In this document: positions 1 to 6,227 of the stretch, piece by piece
How positions within the stretch are numbered: position 1 is the stretch's first letter
How the letters are laid out: each line of letters opens with the position of its first letter
Origin: Candidatus Omnitrophota bacterium
GTDB lineage: Bacteria > Omnitrophota > Gorgyraeia > Gygaellales > Profunditerraquicolaceae
NCBI GenBank assembly: GCA_903907475.1
Contig: CAIVOB010000056.1
Location: 1-6,228, forward strand
DNA: 6,228 nt
Direction of reading: 5' to 3'
Position numbers and translations under genes: made by a program
The notes under the pieces: model-generated
The model's input: the letters and a program-made list of their open reading frames with translations, nothing else
What the model was told of the DNA's origin: nothing
Databases searched by the model: none

Positions 1-828
1 CAATTTTAGTAAATCATTTTGTCGATCTGAATGTATTATCTCCTGCGCCTGTACTCCCGCTTTTAGTAAATAAATATCTCTGAACCAGGAAGCCAAAATA
101 CTTAAAAAACCCTGCAGATTTTCTTTAGTTTGTCCACTTAAACTCGGATCGAGCGGCCGAGAAGAAAGCACAAACGCATCAAATAATCTATTCTGTTGAG
201 CAAAAATATCAGAATCCTTTAAACGCAACGCTAATCCCAGCCGCCCTTCGGTATAAAAAGCTAAAAAATGTGCAAAATCTTTAGGTAAAGCATAGTTTTT
301 AACGAGCACTGTTTCCAAAACTCCCCGGCCCAACGGAGAAAATTTGATCATTTTACAACGCGAAACAATAGTTTTAAGAATCTTCTGCCCCTGATGCGTA
401 ATTAAAATAATCAAACTCTGCGGCGGAGCCTCCTCTAAAATTTTTAACAAAGAATTTGCGGATTCTAAATTTAATTTATGCGCATTATCAATAATAAAAA
501 CTTTCATCTTCCCTTCATAAGGTTTTAAGTTCGCCTGGCGTTGTAAATTACGGATATCATCTATTTTTACCGCTTCATCTAAAGACCCTAAAAAATGCAC
601 ATCCGGATGTTCTGATTTTTTAATCTTAAGACAGGACGGACAACTACCGCAAGGTCCAGCGGCATCCGAAAGGCAATTTAATTTTTGAGCAATAAATTGC
701 GCCACAAGTTTTTTACCCACCCCTTCCGGCCCGCTAAAAATATAACCACCGAAAAATTTATTTTTCTCAATATAGCTATTAATAATACCAAGCGGCAAAT
801 CCTGGCCTAAGATCTCATTTGCGCGCAT
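1..828 (-). CDS. holB: DNA polymerase III delta prime subunit (partial, C-terminus off the left edge)
   Basis: This is the clamp-loader subunit that, with DnaX and delta, loads the sliding clamp on primed DNA in the cytoplasm. I translated 276 codons from ATG 828; the frame reaches base 1 without a stop, so the C-terminus is missing. Visible are a P-loop-like GPEGVGKK (residues 33-40), four zinc-ligand cysteines C52, C60, C63 and C66 spaced as in the family, the Walker B-equivalent VFIIDNAHKL (110-119), a LLKILEEAPP segment (127-136) and the SRC motif (156-158) that supplies the arginine finger. The P-loop ends in K rather than S/T, in line with delta prime often being a non-hydrolysing subunit. 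DnaX is less likely because the P-loop is degenerate, but the missing C-terminus prevents a full check. The ATG lies inside the end of tmk (14 nt overlap) and has GGGAG 7 nt upstream. A tmk-holB neighbourhood is common in bacteria. Confidence 0.9.
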   Translation of the reverse strand, partial: MRANEILGQDLPLGIINSYIEKNKFFGGYIFSGPEGVGKKLVAQFIAQKLNCLSDAAGPCGSCPSCLKIKKSEHPDVHFLGSLDEAVKIDDIRNLQRQANLKPYEGKMKVFIIDNAHKLNLESANSLLKILEEAPPQSLIILITHQGQKILKTIVSRCKMIKFSPLGRGVLETVLVKNYALPKDFAHFLAFYTEGRLGLALRLKDSDIFAQQNRLFDAFVLSSRPLDPSLSGQTKENLQGFLSILASWFRDIYLLKAGVQAQEIIHSDRQNDLLKL

Positions 829-1423
829 TAACAATCTCCCGGATATTTTCCTGCGTGGAATTTAAATCATTTTCCACTTTTACGATTTTAATTCTTCCTG
901 GCTCAAGATCCGCCAGTTTTAAATAACCCCGCCGCACTAAAGCATGATAATTAAGCGAGCGCTGCTCAATGCGGTCTTTGGATCGATTCCGATGGGCGAG
1001 GCCTTTTTCAACCGCTAAATCCAAAAAGATCGTTAAATCCGGCTTTATTCCTCCGGTAGCAAAATTACCAATCAATTTAATCATTTTAATATCTATCCCT
1101 AGACCATAACCTTGATAAGCAAGCGTAGAATCTAAGAAACGATCGCAAACCACAATCTTGCCTGCTTTCAAAGCCGGCTGAATAATTTCTCTAACCACTT
1201 CGGCCCGCGCCGCCATATAAAGCAAAGTCTCCGCCTTTGGAGAAATTTTATTCTGCGGATCAAGCAAAATTTTCCTAATCTGCTCGCTTAACTTCACTCC
1301 TCCCGGCTCGCGCAAATAAATTACCGAAAATTTTTTAGATTTTAAGTAACGATAAAGCAACTCTGATTGCGTGCTCTTCCCGCAACCTTCCGATCCTTCA
1401 AATGTAATAAATTTACCCTTCAT
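815..1423 (-). CDS. tmk: Thymidylate kinase (dTMP kinase)
   Basis: Phosphorylates dTMP to dTDP with ATP, an essential step in dTTP supply. The 202 residues match the usual family length. The P-loop is FEGSEGCGKST (residues 8-18), followed by REPGG (38-42), which contacts substrate, the DRF motif (94-96, the family DR[YFH]), SLAYQG-like STLAYQGYG (99-107), and a LID region with DRIE (150-153). The P-loop lacks the arginine of type I (yeast/human) enzymes while the LID is rich in basic residues, so this is the bacterial type II arrangement. The position that is often His in the AARAxH helix is Val here (AARAEVV, 71-77), a minor change. The ATG has GGGGAG 4 nt upstream and begins 12 nt after the cysS stop. 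The gene ends 14 nt inside holB, so the two are probably translated together. Confidence 0.95.
   Translation of the reverse strand: MKGKFITFEGSEGCGKSTQSELLYRYLKSKKFSVIYLREPGGVKLSEQIRKILLDPQNKISPKAETLLYMAARAEVVREIIQPALKAGKIVVCDRFLDSTLAYQGYGLGIDIKMIKLIGNFATGGIKPDLTIFLDLAVEKGLAHRNRSKDRIEQRSLNYHALVRRGYLKLADLEPGRIKIVKVENDLNSTQENIREIVNARK
836..840 (-). promoter_or_regulatory. Ribosome binding site of holB, inside tmk
   Basis: GGGAG on the minus strand lies 7 nt before the holB ATG (828) and within the last codons of tmk. It fixes the holB start and implies translation tied to that of tmk. Confidence 0.7.
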
Positions 1424-1427
1424 AATA

Positions 1428-1433
1428 CTCCCC
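1428..1433 (-). promoter_or_regulatory. Ribosome binding site of tmk
   Basis: GGGGAG on the minus strand, 4 nt before the tmk ATG (1423), lies in the 12-nt gap after the cysS stop codon and supports the assigned start. Confidence 0.65.
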
Positions 1434-1435
1434 TA

Positions 1436-2836
1436 TTATAACTTCCTTCTCCAGCTCACACCCGCTTTGGTATCTTCTAAAATTACACCCTGAGCTTCTA
1501 AATCTTTGCGAATTTTATCCGCCAAAGCATAATTTTTAGCCAATTTTGCCGCCGCGCGCTCGTCAATCTTAGCCTTAATATCTATTTCGCCTATTCCCGG
1601 CTCATCTTGAAGTGGCTTAAGTTCAATTCCTAAAATCTCAAACATTACTTTTAAAGTATCACGAGCGCAAGCAACAAAATTTTCTTGAGCAATATTTTTA
1701 TTCGCTAAATTTACTAGCTCAAATACTGCCGCTAAAGCTTCCGGAGTATTAAAATCGTCATCTAAGCTGGCAAAAAATTTTTGCTTAAGCAGTATAATTT
1801 TACTAGGAAGCAAATTAAAAATCCGAGAAAATAATCCTCTCTTTGAACTTTGCGCCTTTTTTAAGAAAATCACAATTCTCTGCAAAGCTTGCCGCGCCTC
1901 TTCAATTTTAGCCTCACTATAATCAATCGGATGCGCGTAATGCGCGGACAAAAAGAAAAATTTAAGCAAATCCGGGTTGTGATATTTAGCAATAAAATCT
2001 TTAATCGTAATAAAATTACCTAACGACTTAGACATCTTCTGGGAATTAATCGTCAATAAACCATGGTGCAGCCAATATTTAGCAAAAGTTTTCCCGCTAT
2101 AAGCTTCACTCTGGGCTAATTCATTCTCATGATGCGGGAAAATTAAATCCCGGCCACCGGCATGAATATCCAAAGTTTGAGTATGCAAATATTTCTGCGA
2201 CATCACCGAACACTCAATATGCCAGCCCGGCCGCCCCTTGCCCCAAGGACTCTGCCAGAAAGGCTCATGCGCTTTGGAACGTTTCCAAAGCGCGAAATCC
2301 AGCGGATCACGTTTAGATTCCGCAGATTCAATCCTTACTCCCGCGCGCATCTCGTTAATACTTTGGCCGGAAAGTTTCCCATAATTCTTAAACTTGCGCA
2401 CATCAAAATAAACATCCCCGCCGGCCTCATAAGCAAAACCTTTATCAATAAGAACCTTAATGTAATTAACCATCTCCGGAATATTTTCCGTCGCCCGAGG
2501 TTCAAAATCCGCTTTTTTTATCCCCAAATTTTCTAAATCTTCATAATAGCCGGCAATATACTTAGCGACTAAATCCTGCCAATTTATTTTAAGTTCATTG
2601 GCGCGATTAATTATTTTATCGTCGATATCGGTAATATTACGCACAAATTTTACCTTAAATTTACAAAAAACAAAATACCTGCGCATCAAATCAAAAATAA
2701 ATAAACTCCGCGCATGTCCGATATGGCAGGCATCATAAACCGTCACTCCGCAAGTATAGATATTAACCTTTGGATTTTTTAAGGGAACAAACTTTTCTTT
2801 AGCTTTTGAGAGTGAATTATTTATAAAGATTGGCAT
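1436..2836 (-). CDS. cysS: Cysteinyl-tRNA synthetase
   Basis: Class I aminoacyl-tRNA synthetase that charges tRNA-Cys. Its 466 residues are the normal bacterial length. The N-terminal Rossmann fold carries YTCGVTVYD (27-35) with zinc ligand C29 and the HIGH signature at 38-41. RPGWHIECS (202-210) holds C209, and FPHHENE (233-239) holds the remaining His/Glu zinc ligands. KMSKS is at 267-271, followed by the DALR anticodon-binding region around 355-400 and the typical small C-terminal domain (about 425-466). All catalytic and zinc motifs are present, so it should be active. The ATG follows the cysE stop by 12 nt, in the same frame. No Shine-Dalgarno-like purine run precedes it; the upstream bases are AAGTCCTTTTCATC. 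The start is therefore chosen on family alignment (MPIFINNSLSKAKEKFVPL), and translation may depend on coupling to cysE. Confidence 0.97.
   Translation of the reverse strand: MPIFINNSLSKAKEKFVPLKNPKVNIYTCGVTVYDACHIGHARSLFIFDLMRRYFVFCKFKVKFVRNITDIDDKIINRANELKINWQDLVAKYIAGYYEDLENLGIKKADFEPRATENIPEMVNYIKVLIDKGFAYEAGGDVYFDVRKFKNYGKLSGQSINEMRAGVRIESAESKRDPLDFALWKRSKAHEPFWQSPWGKGRPGWHIECSVMSQKYLHTQTLDIHAGGRDLIFPHHENELAQSEAYSGKTFAKYWLHHGLLTINSQKMSKSLGNFITIKDFIAKYHNPDLLKFFFLSAHYAHPIDYSEAKIEEARQALQRIVIFLKKAQSSKRGLFSRIFNLLPSKIILLKQKFFASLDDDFNTPEALAAVFELVNLANKNIAQENFVACARDTLKVMFEILGIELKPLQDEPGIGEIDIKAKIDERAAAKLAKNYALADKIRKDLEAQGVILEDTKAGVSWRRKL
2269..2293 (-). repeat. Perfect 11-bp inverted repeat (hairpin) inside cysS
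   Basis: Arms GCGCTTTGGAA and TTCCAAAGCGC are separated by 3 nt. In the cysS message they would form an 11-bp stem with an ACG loop, over codons for ALWKRSKA. No U-tract follows, so it is not an intrinsic terminator. The symmetry is seen directly; any function is unknown. Confidence 0.6.
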
Positions 2837-2848
2837 GATGAAAAGGAC

Positions 2849-3529
2849 TTATTTATTTTCTAAATTTTTAATCCGCGCCTGGAGTTCTTCCATGGACTGC
2901 ATAATCGGGTCAAGAATATGAACATGGTCTAAGCTCGTATCCATCTTCCTGCCATCCTGCTTAGTAATTCTACCCGGTACGCCGACCACGGTAGAATTCG
3001 GCCCGACATCTTTAATCACGACCGCGTTTGCTCCGATATAAGAATTATCCCCGATAGTGATATTACCTAAAACTTTGGCTCCGGCTCCTACTACAACATG
3101 ATTACCCAAAGTAGGATGGCGCTTGCCTTTTGCGATTCCCGTTCCGCCTAAAGTAGCGCCTTGATAAAGCAAAACATCATCGCCAATAACTGACGTCTCT
3201 CCAATTACTACCCCTAAACCATGATCAATAAAAAACCTTTTACCGATACTTGCTCCCGGATGAATTTCGATGCCCGTAAAAAATCTGGAAAGCTGAGAAA
3301 TTAACCGCGCAAAAAAGAATAAATGCATCCGATAGAAAACATGCGCAATACGATAATAGATCAAAGCATGCAATCCCGGGTAAAGTAAAATTACCTCTAA
3401 CGCGCTTTTAGCCGCCGGATCCCTTTTCTGCGCGGCGCGAATATCGGCGTAAAAAATTATAAAAATCATAATAAATTTACCCAAAGCCAAAATCAAAATA
3501 AGCATTAATATTTGCAAAATAAGAATCAT
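2849..3529 (-). CDS. cysE: Serine O-acetyltransferase, with N-terminal hydrophobic extension
   Basis: Transfers acetyl from acetyl-CoA to L-serine, making O-acetylserine for cysteine synthesis. In the 226 residues, the family N-terminal part starts at about [14 protein letters not shown] (27-40) and continues with [16 protein letters not shown] (48-63). The left-handed beta-helix hexapeptide repeats run from about 86 to 186 ([24 protein letters not shown] with catalytic-type D102/H103, RHPTLG with H138). The first about 26 residues are an uninterrupted hydrophobic run that most short CysE proteins lack; an alternative start would be M21. AAGGAG lies 8 nt before the first ATG, favouring the long form, and M21 has only a weak GGGT upstream. 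The C-terminus (about 205-226) is a short helical, charged tail without the terminal isoleucine used by enterobacterial CysE to bind cysteine synthase. It sits 2 nt after ispF and 12 nt before cysS, a cysteine synthesis/charging pair. Confidence 0.93.
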   Translation of the reverse strand: MILILQILMLILILALGKFIMIFIIFYADIRAAQKRDPAAKSALEVILLYPGLHALIYYRIAHVFYRMHLFFFARLISQLSRFFTGIEIHPGASIGKRFFIDHGLGVVIGETSVIGDDVLLYQGATLGGTGIAKGKRHPTLGNHVVVGAGAKVLGNITIGDNSYIGANAVVIKDVGPNSTVVGVPGRITKQDGRKMDTSLDHVHILDPIMQSMEELQARIKNLENK

Positions 3530-3531
3530 TT

Positions 3532-4014
3532 TTAACTCTCCTTAATTAAAGAAACCACCGCATAGCAAGCAATCGCCTCTTTATTGCCCACAGCATCCAA
3601 ACCTTCATTAGTTTTAGCCTTAATATTTAATTCCTCTGGGTTAAGCTTAAGTAATTCCGAAAGCTTTTGTTTTATTAAATCTTTAAAAGGCTTTAAGGAT
3701 GGTTCTTGAGCAATCACGACGACATCTAAATTATTAATTCTATAACCTCTACTCACAACTATTTCTTGCACCGCTTTTAGAAGTTGACTACTAGCAATCC
3801 CCTGATATTTAAAATCGGTATCAGGAAAATGTTGGCCGATATCACCTGCTCCGATCGCTCCCAATAAAGCATCGCAAAGCGCATGAATTAAAGCATCCCC
3901 ATCGGAATGCCCCAGAAGCCCTTTCACGTAAGGAATCTCGATTCCCCCAAGGAATAATTTCCTTCCTTCCACTAAGCGATGAATATCATAACCAATACCA
4001 ATTTTAAATTGCAT
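3532..4014 (-). CDS. ispF: 2-C-methyl-D-erythritol 2,4-cyclodiphosphate synthase
   Basis: Fifth enzyme of the MEP isoprenoid pathway: cyclises CDP-methylerythritol 2-phosphate, releasing CMP. Numbering from ATG 4014 gives 160 residues, typical of this trimeric enzyme. Metal ligands D10 and H12 sit in GIGYDIHRL (6-14), with H44 in [15 protein letters not shown] (41-55). HSDGD is at 36-40, [11 protein letters not shown] at 57-67, and the KTNEGL segment (134-139) matches the family T-[TN]-E-x-L motif. A longer form could start at TTG 4032 (six extra residues), but ATG 4014 has AAAGG 7 nt upstream and yields the standard N-terminus, so I prefer it. The ATG lies within the end of ispD (11 nt overlap, ATGCAATTTAA), as expected for two genes of the same pathway translated together. 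Confidence 0.95.
   Translation of the reverse strand: MQFKIGIGYDIHRLVEGRKLFLGGIEIPYVKGLLGHSDGDALIHALCDALLGAIGAGDIGQHFPDTDFKYQGIASSQLLKAVQEIVVSRGYRINNLDVVVIAQEPSLKPFKDLIKQKLSELLKLNPEELNIKAKTNEGLDAVGNKEAIACYAVVSLIKES
3538..3543 (-). promoter_or_regulatory. Ribosome binding site of cysE, inside ispF
   Basis: AAGGAG lies 8 nt before ATG 3529 and overlaps the last ispF codons (Lys-Glu-Ser-stop). It decides the start in favour of the N-terminally extended CysE. Confidence 0.75.
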
Positions 4015-4690
4015 TTTTAAACCTTTTGGCAATTATTTCCGCGAGCAATAAATCCTCCCGCGTGGTAATCTTAATATTTTCATAACTACCCGGCACCATC
4101 TTAACCGGTTGACCTAACTTTTCCACTAATGAAGCATCATCGGTGACCGCAGAACATACGTATTTTCCATAAGCTGCTAAAAGTAGTTCCTTCTTAAACA
4201 CTTGAGGAGTCTGCACCTCCCAAAGTGAATTCCGATCTAAGGTCTGGGTTACAAAATTACTAATATCCGTAGATTTAATCGTCGCTTTTACTCTTACTCC
4301 TAAAATAGCCGCCTTAAATTTTTTTGCCGCTAGAATTACTTTATTTACTAACAAAGCGCTGATAAACGGACGCGCCGCATCATGAATTAATACCCAATCG
4401 GAATTTTGATTAACTGCTTTCAAAGCATTATAAACTGAATCTTGCCGCCGCTTGCCGCCTAAAACAAAACATTTTATCTTCCCAAACGCATATTTTTTAA
4501 GCGCCGCCATTACTTGCTTTTGGTTACGCAAATTTAAAACTACAATAATTTCACTGACTCTTTTTTCTTGATTTAAACACTTTAAAGAATAAACAATCGC
4601 CGGAATATTATTAATCTTAACCAACGGCTTAGTTGCCTTTGCCTTAAGCCGCCGGCCCTCTCCCGCTGCTAAAATAATCGCACTAAGCAT
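4004..4690 (-). CDS. ispD: 2-C-methyl-D-erythritol 4-phosphate cytidylyltransferase
   Basis: Third enzyme of the MEP pathway: couples CTP and methylerythritol 4-phosphate to give CDP-methylerythritol. The 228 residues match the family. Seen in order: nucleotide-binding AAGEGRRL (8-15) with R14, K21 in ATKPLVKI, GGKRRQDSV (78-86), HDAARP (103-108), T137 in VKATIK, TLDRNSLW (150-157) with R153, QTPQVF (160-165), TDDASLVE (183-190), and NIKITT (205-210) with K207. These correspond to the known CTP- and substrate-contacting residues, so the enzyme looks active. The ATG shares its A with the TAA stop of the preceding gene (TAATG). No good Shine-Dalgarno is visible upstream, so translation probably depends on termination-reinitiation. 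It overlaps ispF by 11 nt but is not fused to it. Confidence 0.96.
   Translation of the reverse strand: MLSAIILAAGEGRRLKAKATKPLVKINNIPAIVYSLKCLNQEKRVSEIIVVLNLRNQKQVMAALKKYAFGKIKCFVLGGKRRQDSVYNALKAVNQNSDWVLIHDAARPFISALLVNKVILAAKKFKAAILGVRVKATIKSTDISNFVTQTLDRNSLWEVQTPQVFKKELLLAAYGKYVCSAVTDDASLVEKLGQPVKMVPGSYENIKITTREDLLLAEIIAKRFKNAI
4022..4026 (-). promoter_or_regulatory. Ribosome binding site of ispF, inside ispD
   Basis: AAAGG lies 7 nt before ATG 4014 and inside the last codons of ispD. It favours the ATG over the upstream TTG at 4032 as the ispF start. Confidence 0.55.
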
Positions 4691-5670
4691 TATTTTTCGA
4701 TTTTTGTAAAAATCATCCTTCCGGCCTGAGTTTGCAGAACCGAAGTCACCGCGACTTTAACATCCTGGCCGATCAAGCGCCGGGCATCCTCCACCACCAC
4801 CATCGTGCCATCATCTAAATAACCCACCGCCTGATTATGTTCCTTACCTTCCTTAATCAGTTTAAGATGCATCTCCTCACCGGGAAAAACTACCGGTTTT
4901 AAAGCATTCGCTAATTCATTAATATTTAAAACTTTAATCCCCTGAATACTAGCCACACGATTTAAATTAAAATCTACAGTCAGGATTTTAGCCTCAAGCA
5001 ATTTAGCCAACAACACTAATTTTGCGTCCACTTCCGAACTTTCGGTAAAATCTTGTTCATGGATCGTAATATCCATTCCCGATTCATTTTGAATCGTATT
5101 AAGGATCTCCAGCCCCCGCCGGCCTCTTTGGCGTTTAATCGGATCGGTGGAATCAGCAATCTGCTGTAATTCCCGAAGTACAAATTTTGGAATAATTAAC
5201 TTTCCTCCTAAAAATCGAGTTTTACAAATATCCACAATCCGCCCATCAATAATAACGCTGGTATCTAAAAGAATAACATCCTGAGACTGATCCTGGCGAC
5301 GCAGCCGCACATAGGGGATAATAATATTAAACTCATCCTTACCGCGCAAAGCCATTACCATCCCTAAATAACAAAAGATTAAAGTCAACCCCACTCTAAT
5401 TCGCGAAAGCAAATCCGGATCCATGGAAGCCAAGCTAAAAGCATCTCCCACCAGCTTAGCCATAATTAAACCTAAAATTAAACCGAATACCGCACTTGAT
5501 AATCCGCTCACCGAAACTTTACGTAAACCAATCTCTAAAAGAATCATAATCAAAGCCGCTAAAGCACCGATGAGCATTCCCATAAAACCATTACCCTTAA
5601 TAATCAACGCCTGATAACCGATAAACATACTGCCTAATATAAACAAGAATCGCGCTAATAATAAATTCAT
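4690..5670 (-). CDS. Membrane-anchored PIN/TRAM domain protein (YacL-like)
   Basis: The 326 residues resemble the YacL family. Four predicted membrane helices (about 6-24, 29-49, 57-77, 91-108) are followed by a cytoplasmic PIN domain (about 132-252) and a TRAM domain (about 263-323). The PIN domain keeps the acidic metal-binding set: D136 in [13 protein letters not shown]167 in LREL, D215 in EVDAKLV and D233 in TVDFNLN. A metal-dependent RNase-like activity is therefore possible, with TRAM probably binding RNA. The cellular role of the family is poorly defined, so no substrate is assigned. The start is well supported: GGGAGG lies 7 nt before ATG 5670. It begins 12 nt after the radA stop and ends on the ispD start codon. 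Next to radA and ispD-ispF is exactly where Firmicute yacL sits, although disA is absent between radA and this gene. Confidence 0.92.
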   Translation of the reverse strand: MNLLLARFLFILGSMFIGYQALIIKGNGFMGMLIGALAALIMILLEIGLRKVSVSGLSSAVFGLILGLIMAKLVGDAFSLASMDPDLLSRIRVGLTLIFCYLGMVMALRGKDEFNIIIPYVRLRRQDQSQDVILLDTSVIIDGRIVDICKTRFLGGKLIIPKFVLRELQQIADSTDPIKRQRGRRGLEILNTIQNESGMDITIHEQDFTESSEVDAKLVLLAKLLEAKILTVDFNLNRVASIQGIKVLNINELANALKPVVFPGEEMHLKLIKEGKEHNQAVGYLDDGTMVVVEDARRLIGQDVKVAVTSVLQTQAGRMIFTKIEK

Positions 5671-5677
5671 TCTTTTG

Positions 5678-5683
5678 CCTCCC
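5678..5683 (-). promoter_or_regulatory. Ribosome binding site of the PIN/TRAM gene
   Basis: GGGAGG on the minus strand lies 7 nt before ATG 5670. Its first G is the last base of the radA TAG stop. It is among the strongest Shine-Dalgarno matches in the window. Confidence 0.75.
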
Positions 5684-6135
5684 TAAGATTGCTTGACCGC
5701 CGGATTAAGAATAATCCCTAAAGCTTCCTTTAAATTTACGACCGGAATAATCTCCATCTCGGATTTATTAAAATTTAAATTCTGACAACTATTTTTTGGT
5801 AAGATGCAATGTTTAAAACCTAACTTCCAAGCTTCATTAATACGCGTCAGGACCTGAGCAATACTGCGAATTTCGCCGCTTAAACCCACCTCACCTAAAA
5901 CCACGGTTTTAGGCATCACTACCTGTTCTTTAAAACTTGAAGCAATCACCGCGCAAACCGCTAAATCCGCAGCCGGATCTTCAATTTTTATTCCTCCGGC
6001 GACATTAACAAAAATGTCTTCCGTTTCTAACCCCAATCCCAAACGTTTTTCTAAAACCGCTACTAAAAGCGATAAGCGATTAAAATCAAAACCTTGAGCC
6101 CGGCGCCGGGGATAGCCGAAATTACTACTGCCCAA
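5683..6135 (-). CDS. radA: RadA (Sms) C-terminal Lon-like domain; 5' part of gene missing
   Basis: RadA is a RecA-like, DnaB-type helicase that helps process recombination intermediates. Only the C-terminal Lon-protease-like domain is here, about 145 residues of a protein usually near 450. Recognisable segments are SNFGYPRRRAQGFDFNRL (4-21), LLVAVLEKR (23-31), DIFVNVAGGIKIEDPAADLAV (40-60) and VVLGEVGLSGEIR (78-90), all matching the RadA C-terminal consensus. The zinc finger, Walker A and KNRFG parts are not in the window. The frame opens at TTG 6135, but that is not a real start: family homology expects an LVEIQAL-type segment before SSNFG. Instead there are in-frame stops at 6145-6147 (TGA) and 6151-6153 (TAG). 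The bases beyond about 6132 encode something else in another frame. The gene is therefore either truncated by a rearrangement or joined to unrelated sequence by assembly. The 3' end is normal: TAG, then 12 nt to the next gene. Confidence 0.88.
   Translation of the reverse strand: MGSSNFGYPRRRAQGFDFNRLSLLVAVLEKRLGLGLETEDIFVNVAGGIKIEDPAADLAVCAVIASSFKEQVVMPKTVVLGEVGLSGEIRSIAQVLTRINEAWKLGFKHCILPKNSCQNLNFNKSEMEIIPVVNLKEALGIILNPAVKQS
5894..5913 (-). repeat. Short inverted repeat in radA
   Basis: CCTAAAACC and GGTTTTAGG are separated by 2 nt (or 8-bp arms with a 4-nt loop), over codons for PKTVVLG. The symmetry is seen directly. It has no terminator-like U-run and is probably incidental. Confidence 0.4.
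6099..6110. repeat. 12-bp GC-rich perfect palindrome
   Basis: CCCGGCGCCGGG is self-complementary and entirely G/C in an otherwise AT-leaning window. It covers the PRRRA codons of radA and ends about 7 bases from the radA discontinuity. It may be only a codon coincidence. Confidence 0.4.
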
Positions 6136-6227
6136 AGCGGTATTTCAGCTCTAAGATAGGGCCGCGCTAGCAGAGTCAAAACCCAACCAAAGAATAATCC
6201 TAAAGAACCGCCTAATAAACTTATAAC
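6117..6227 (-). pseudogene. Fragment resembling the C-terminal membrane part of an FtsX/MacB-type permease
   Basis: From the right edge, in a frame different from radA, the minus strand reads about 37 residues including ISLLGGSLGLFFGWVLTLL, then PLWAVVIS. The run of small and hydrophobic residues with a GG-x-LG-x-x-x-GW pattern, a short basic loop and a second hydrophobic start resembles the last two helices of MacB/FtsX-like ABC permeases. The expected ending (a GxxPAxxAAxLDPxxAL-type tail) does not follow: after about 6117 the frame runs through radA sequence and stops at 6063. The fragment is thus cut at the point where RadA homology begins. The assignment rests on a short, low-complexity hydrophobic stretch and is tentative; a different membrane protein is possible. 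That this is not RadA is firmer than what it is. Confidence 0.4.

Noticed and set aside
2162..2536. A 124-codon open frame on the plus strand opposite cysS
   Set aside because: It lies wholly antisense to a conserved cysS region, has a basic/Arg-Pro-rich low-complexity translation with no recognisable motif, and is best explained as a shadow of the real gene.
2837..2848. A cysteine-responsive leader, T-box or riboswitch before cysE or cysS
   Set aside because: Gaps of 2 and 12 nt leave no room for a leader element; none is visible.
3468..3470. Internal Met21 as the true CysE start
   Set aside because: It would give a more usual protein, but only a weak GGGT precedes it, whereas the first ATG has AAGGAG 8 nt upstream. 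Kept as an alternative rather than the call.
4015..4032. TTG at 4032 as the ispF start
   Set aside because: It adds six residues not typical of IspF, and ATG 4014 has an AAAGG at good spacing with a standard family N-terminus.
4092..4109. AACCGGTT palindrome in ispD as a possible operator
   Set aside because: An eight-base palindrome within coding sequence is expected by chance and has no flanking promoter-like elements.
5423..5614. A 63-codon open frame on the plus strand opposite the membrane segments of the PIN/TRAM gene
   Set aside because: The Lys/Pro/Ile-rich translation is the complement of hydrophobic codons; there is no independent support.
6128..6165. A third frame upstream of radA reads ILELKYRFG, resembling the RadA KNRFG motif and suggesting an internal radA deletion
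   Set aside because: The match is short and needs a gap and a frameshift, and that frame has several stops immediately upstream. The open hydrophobic frame explains the region better.
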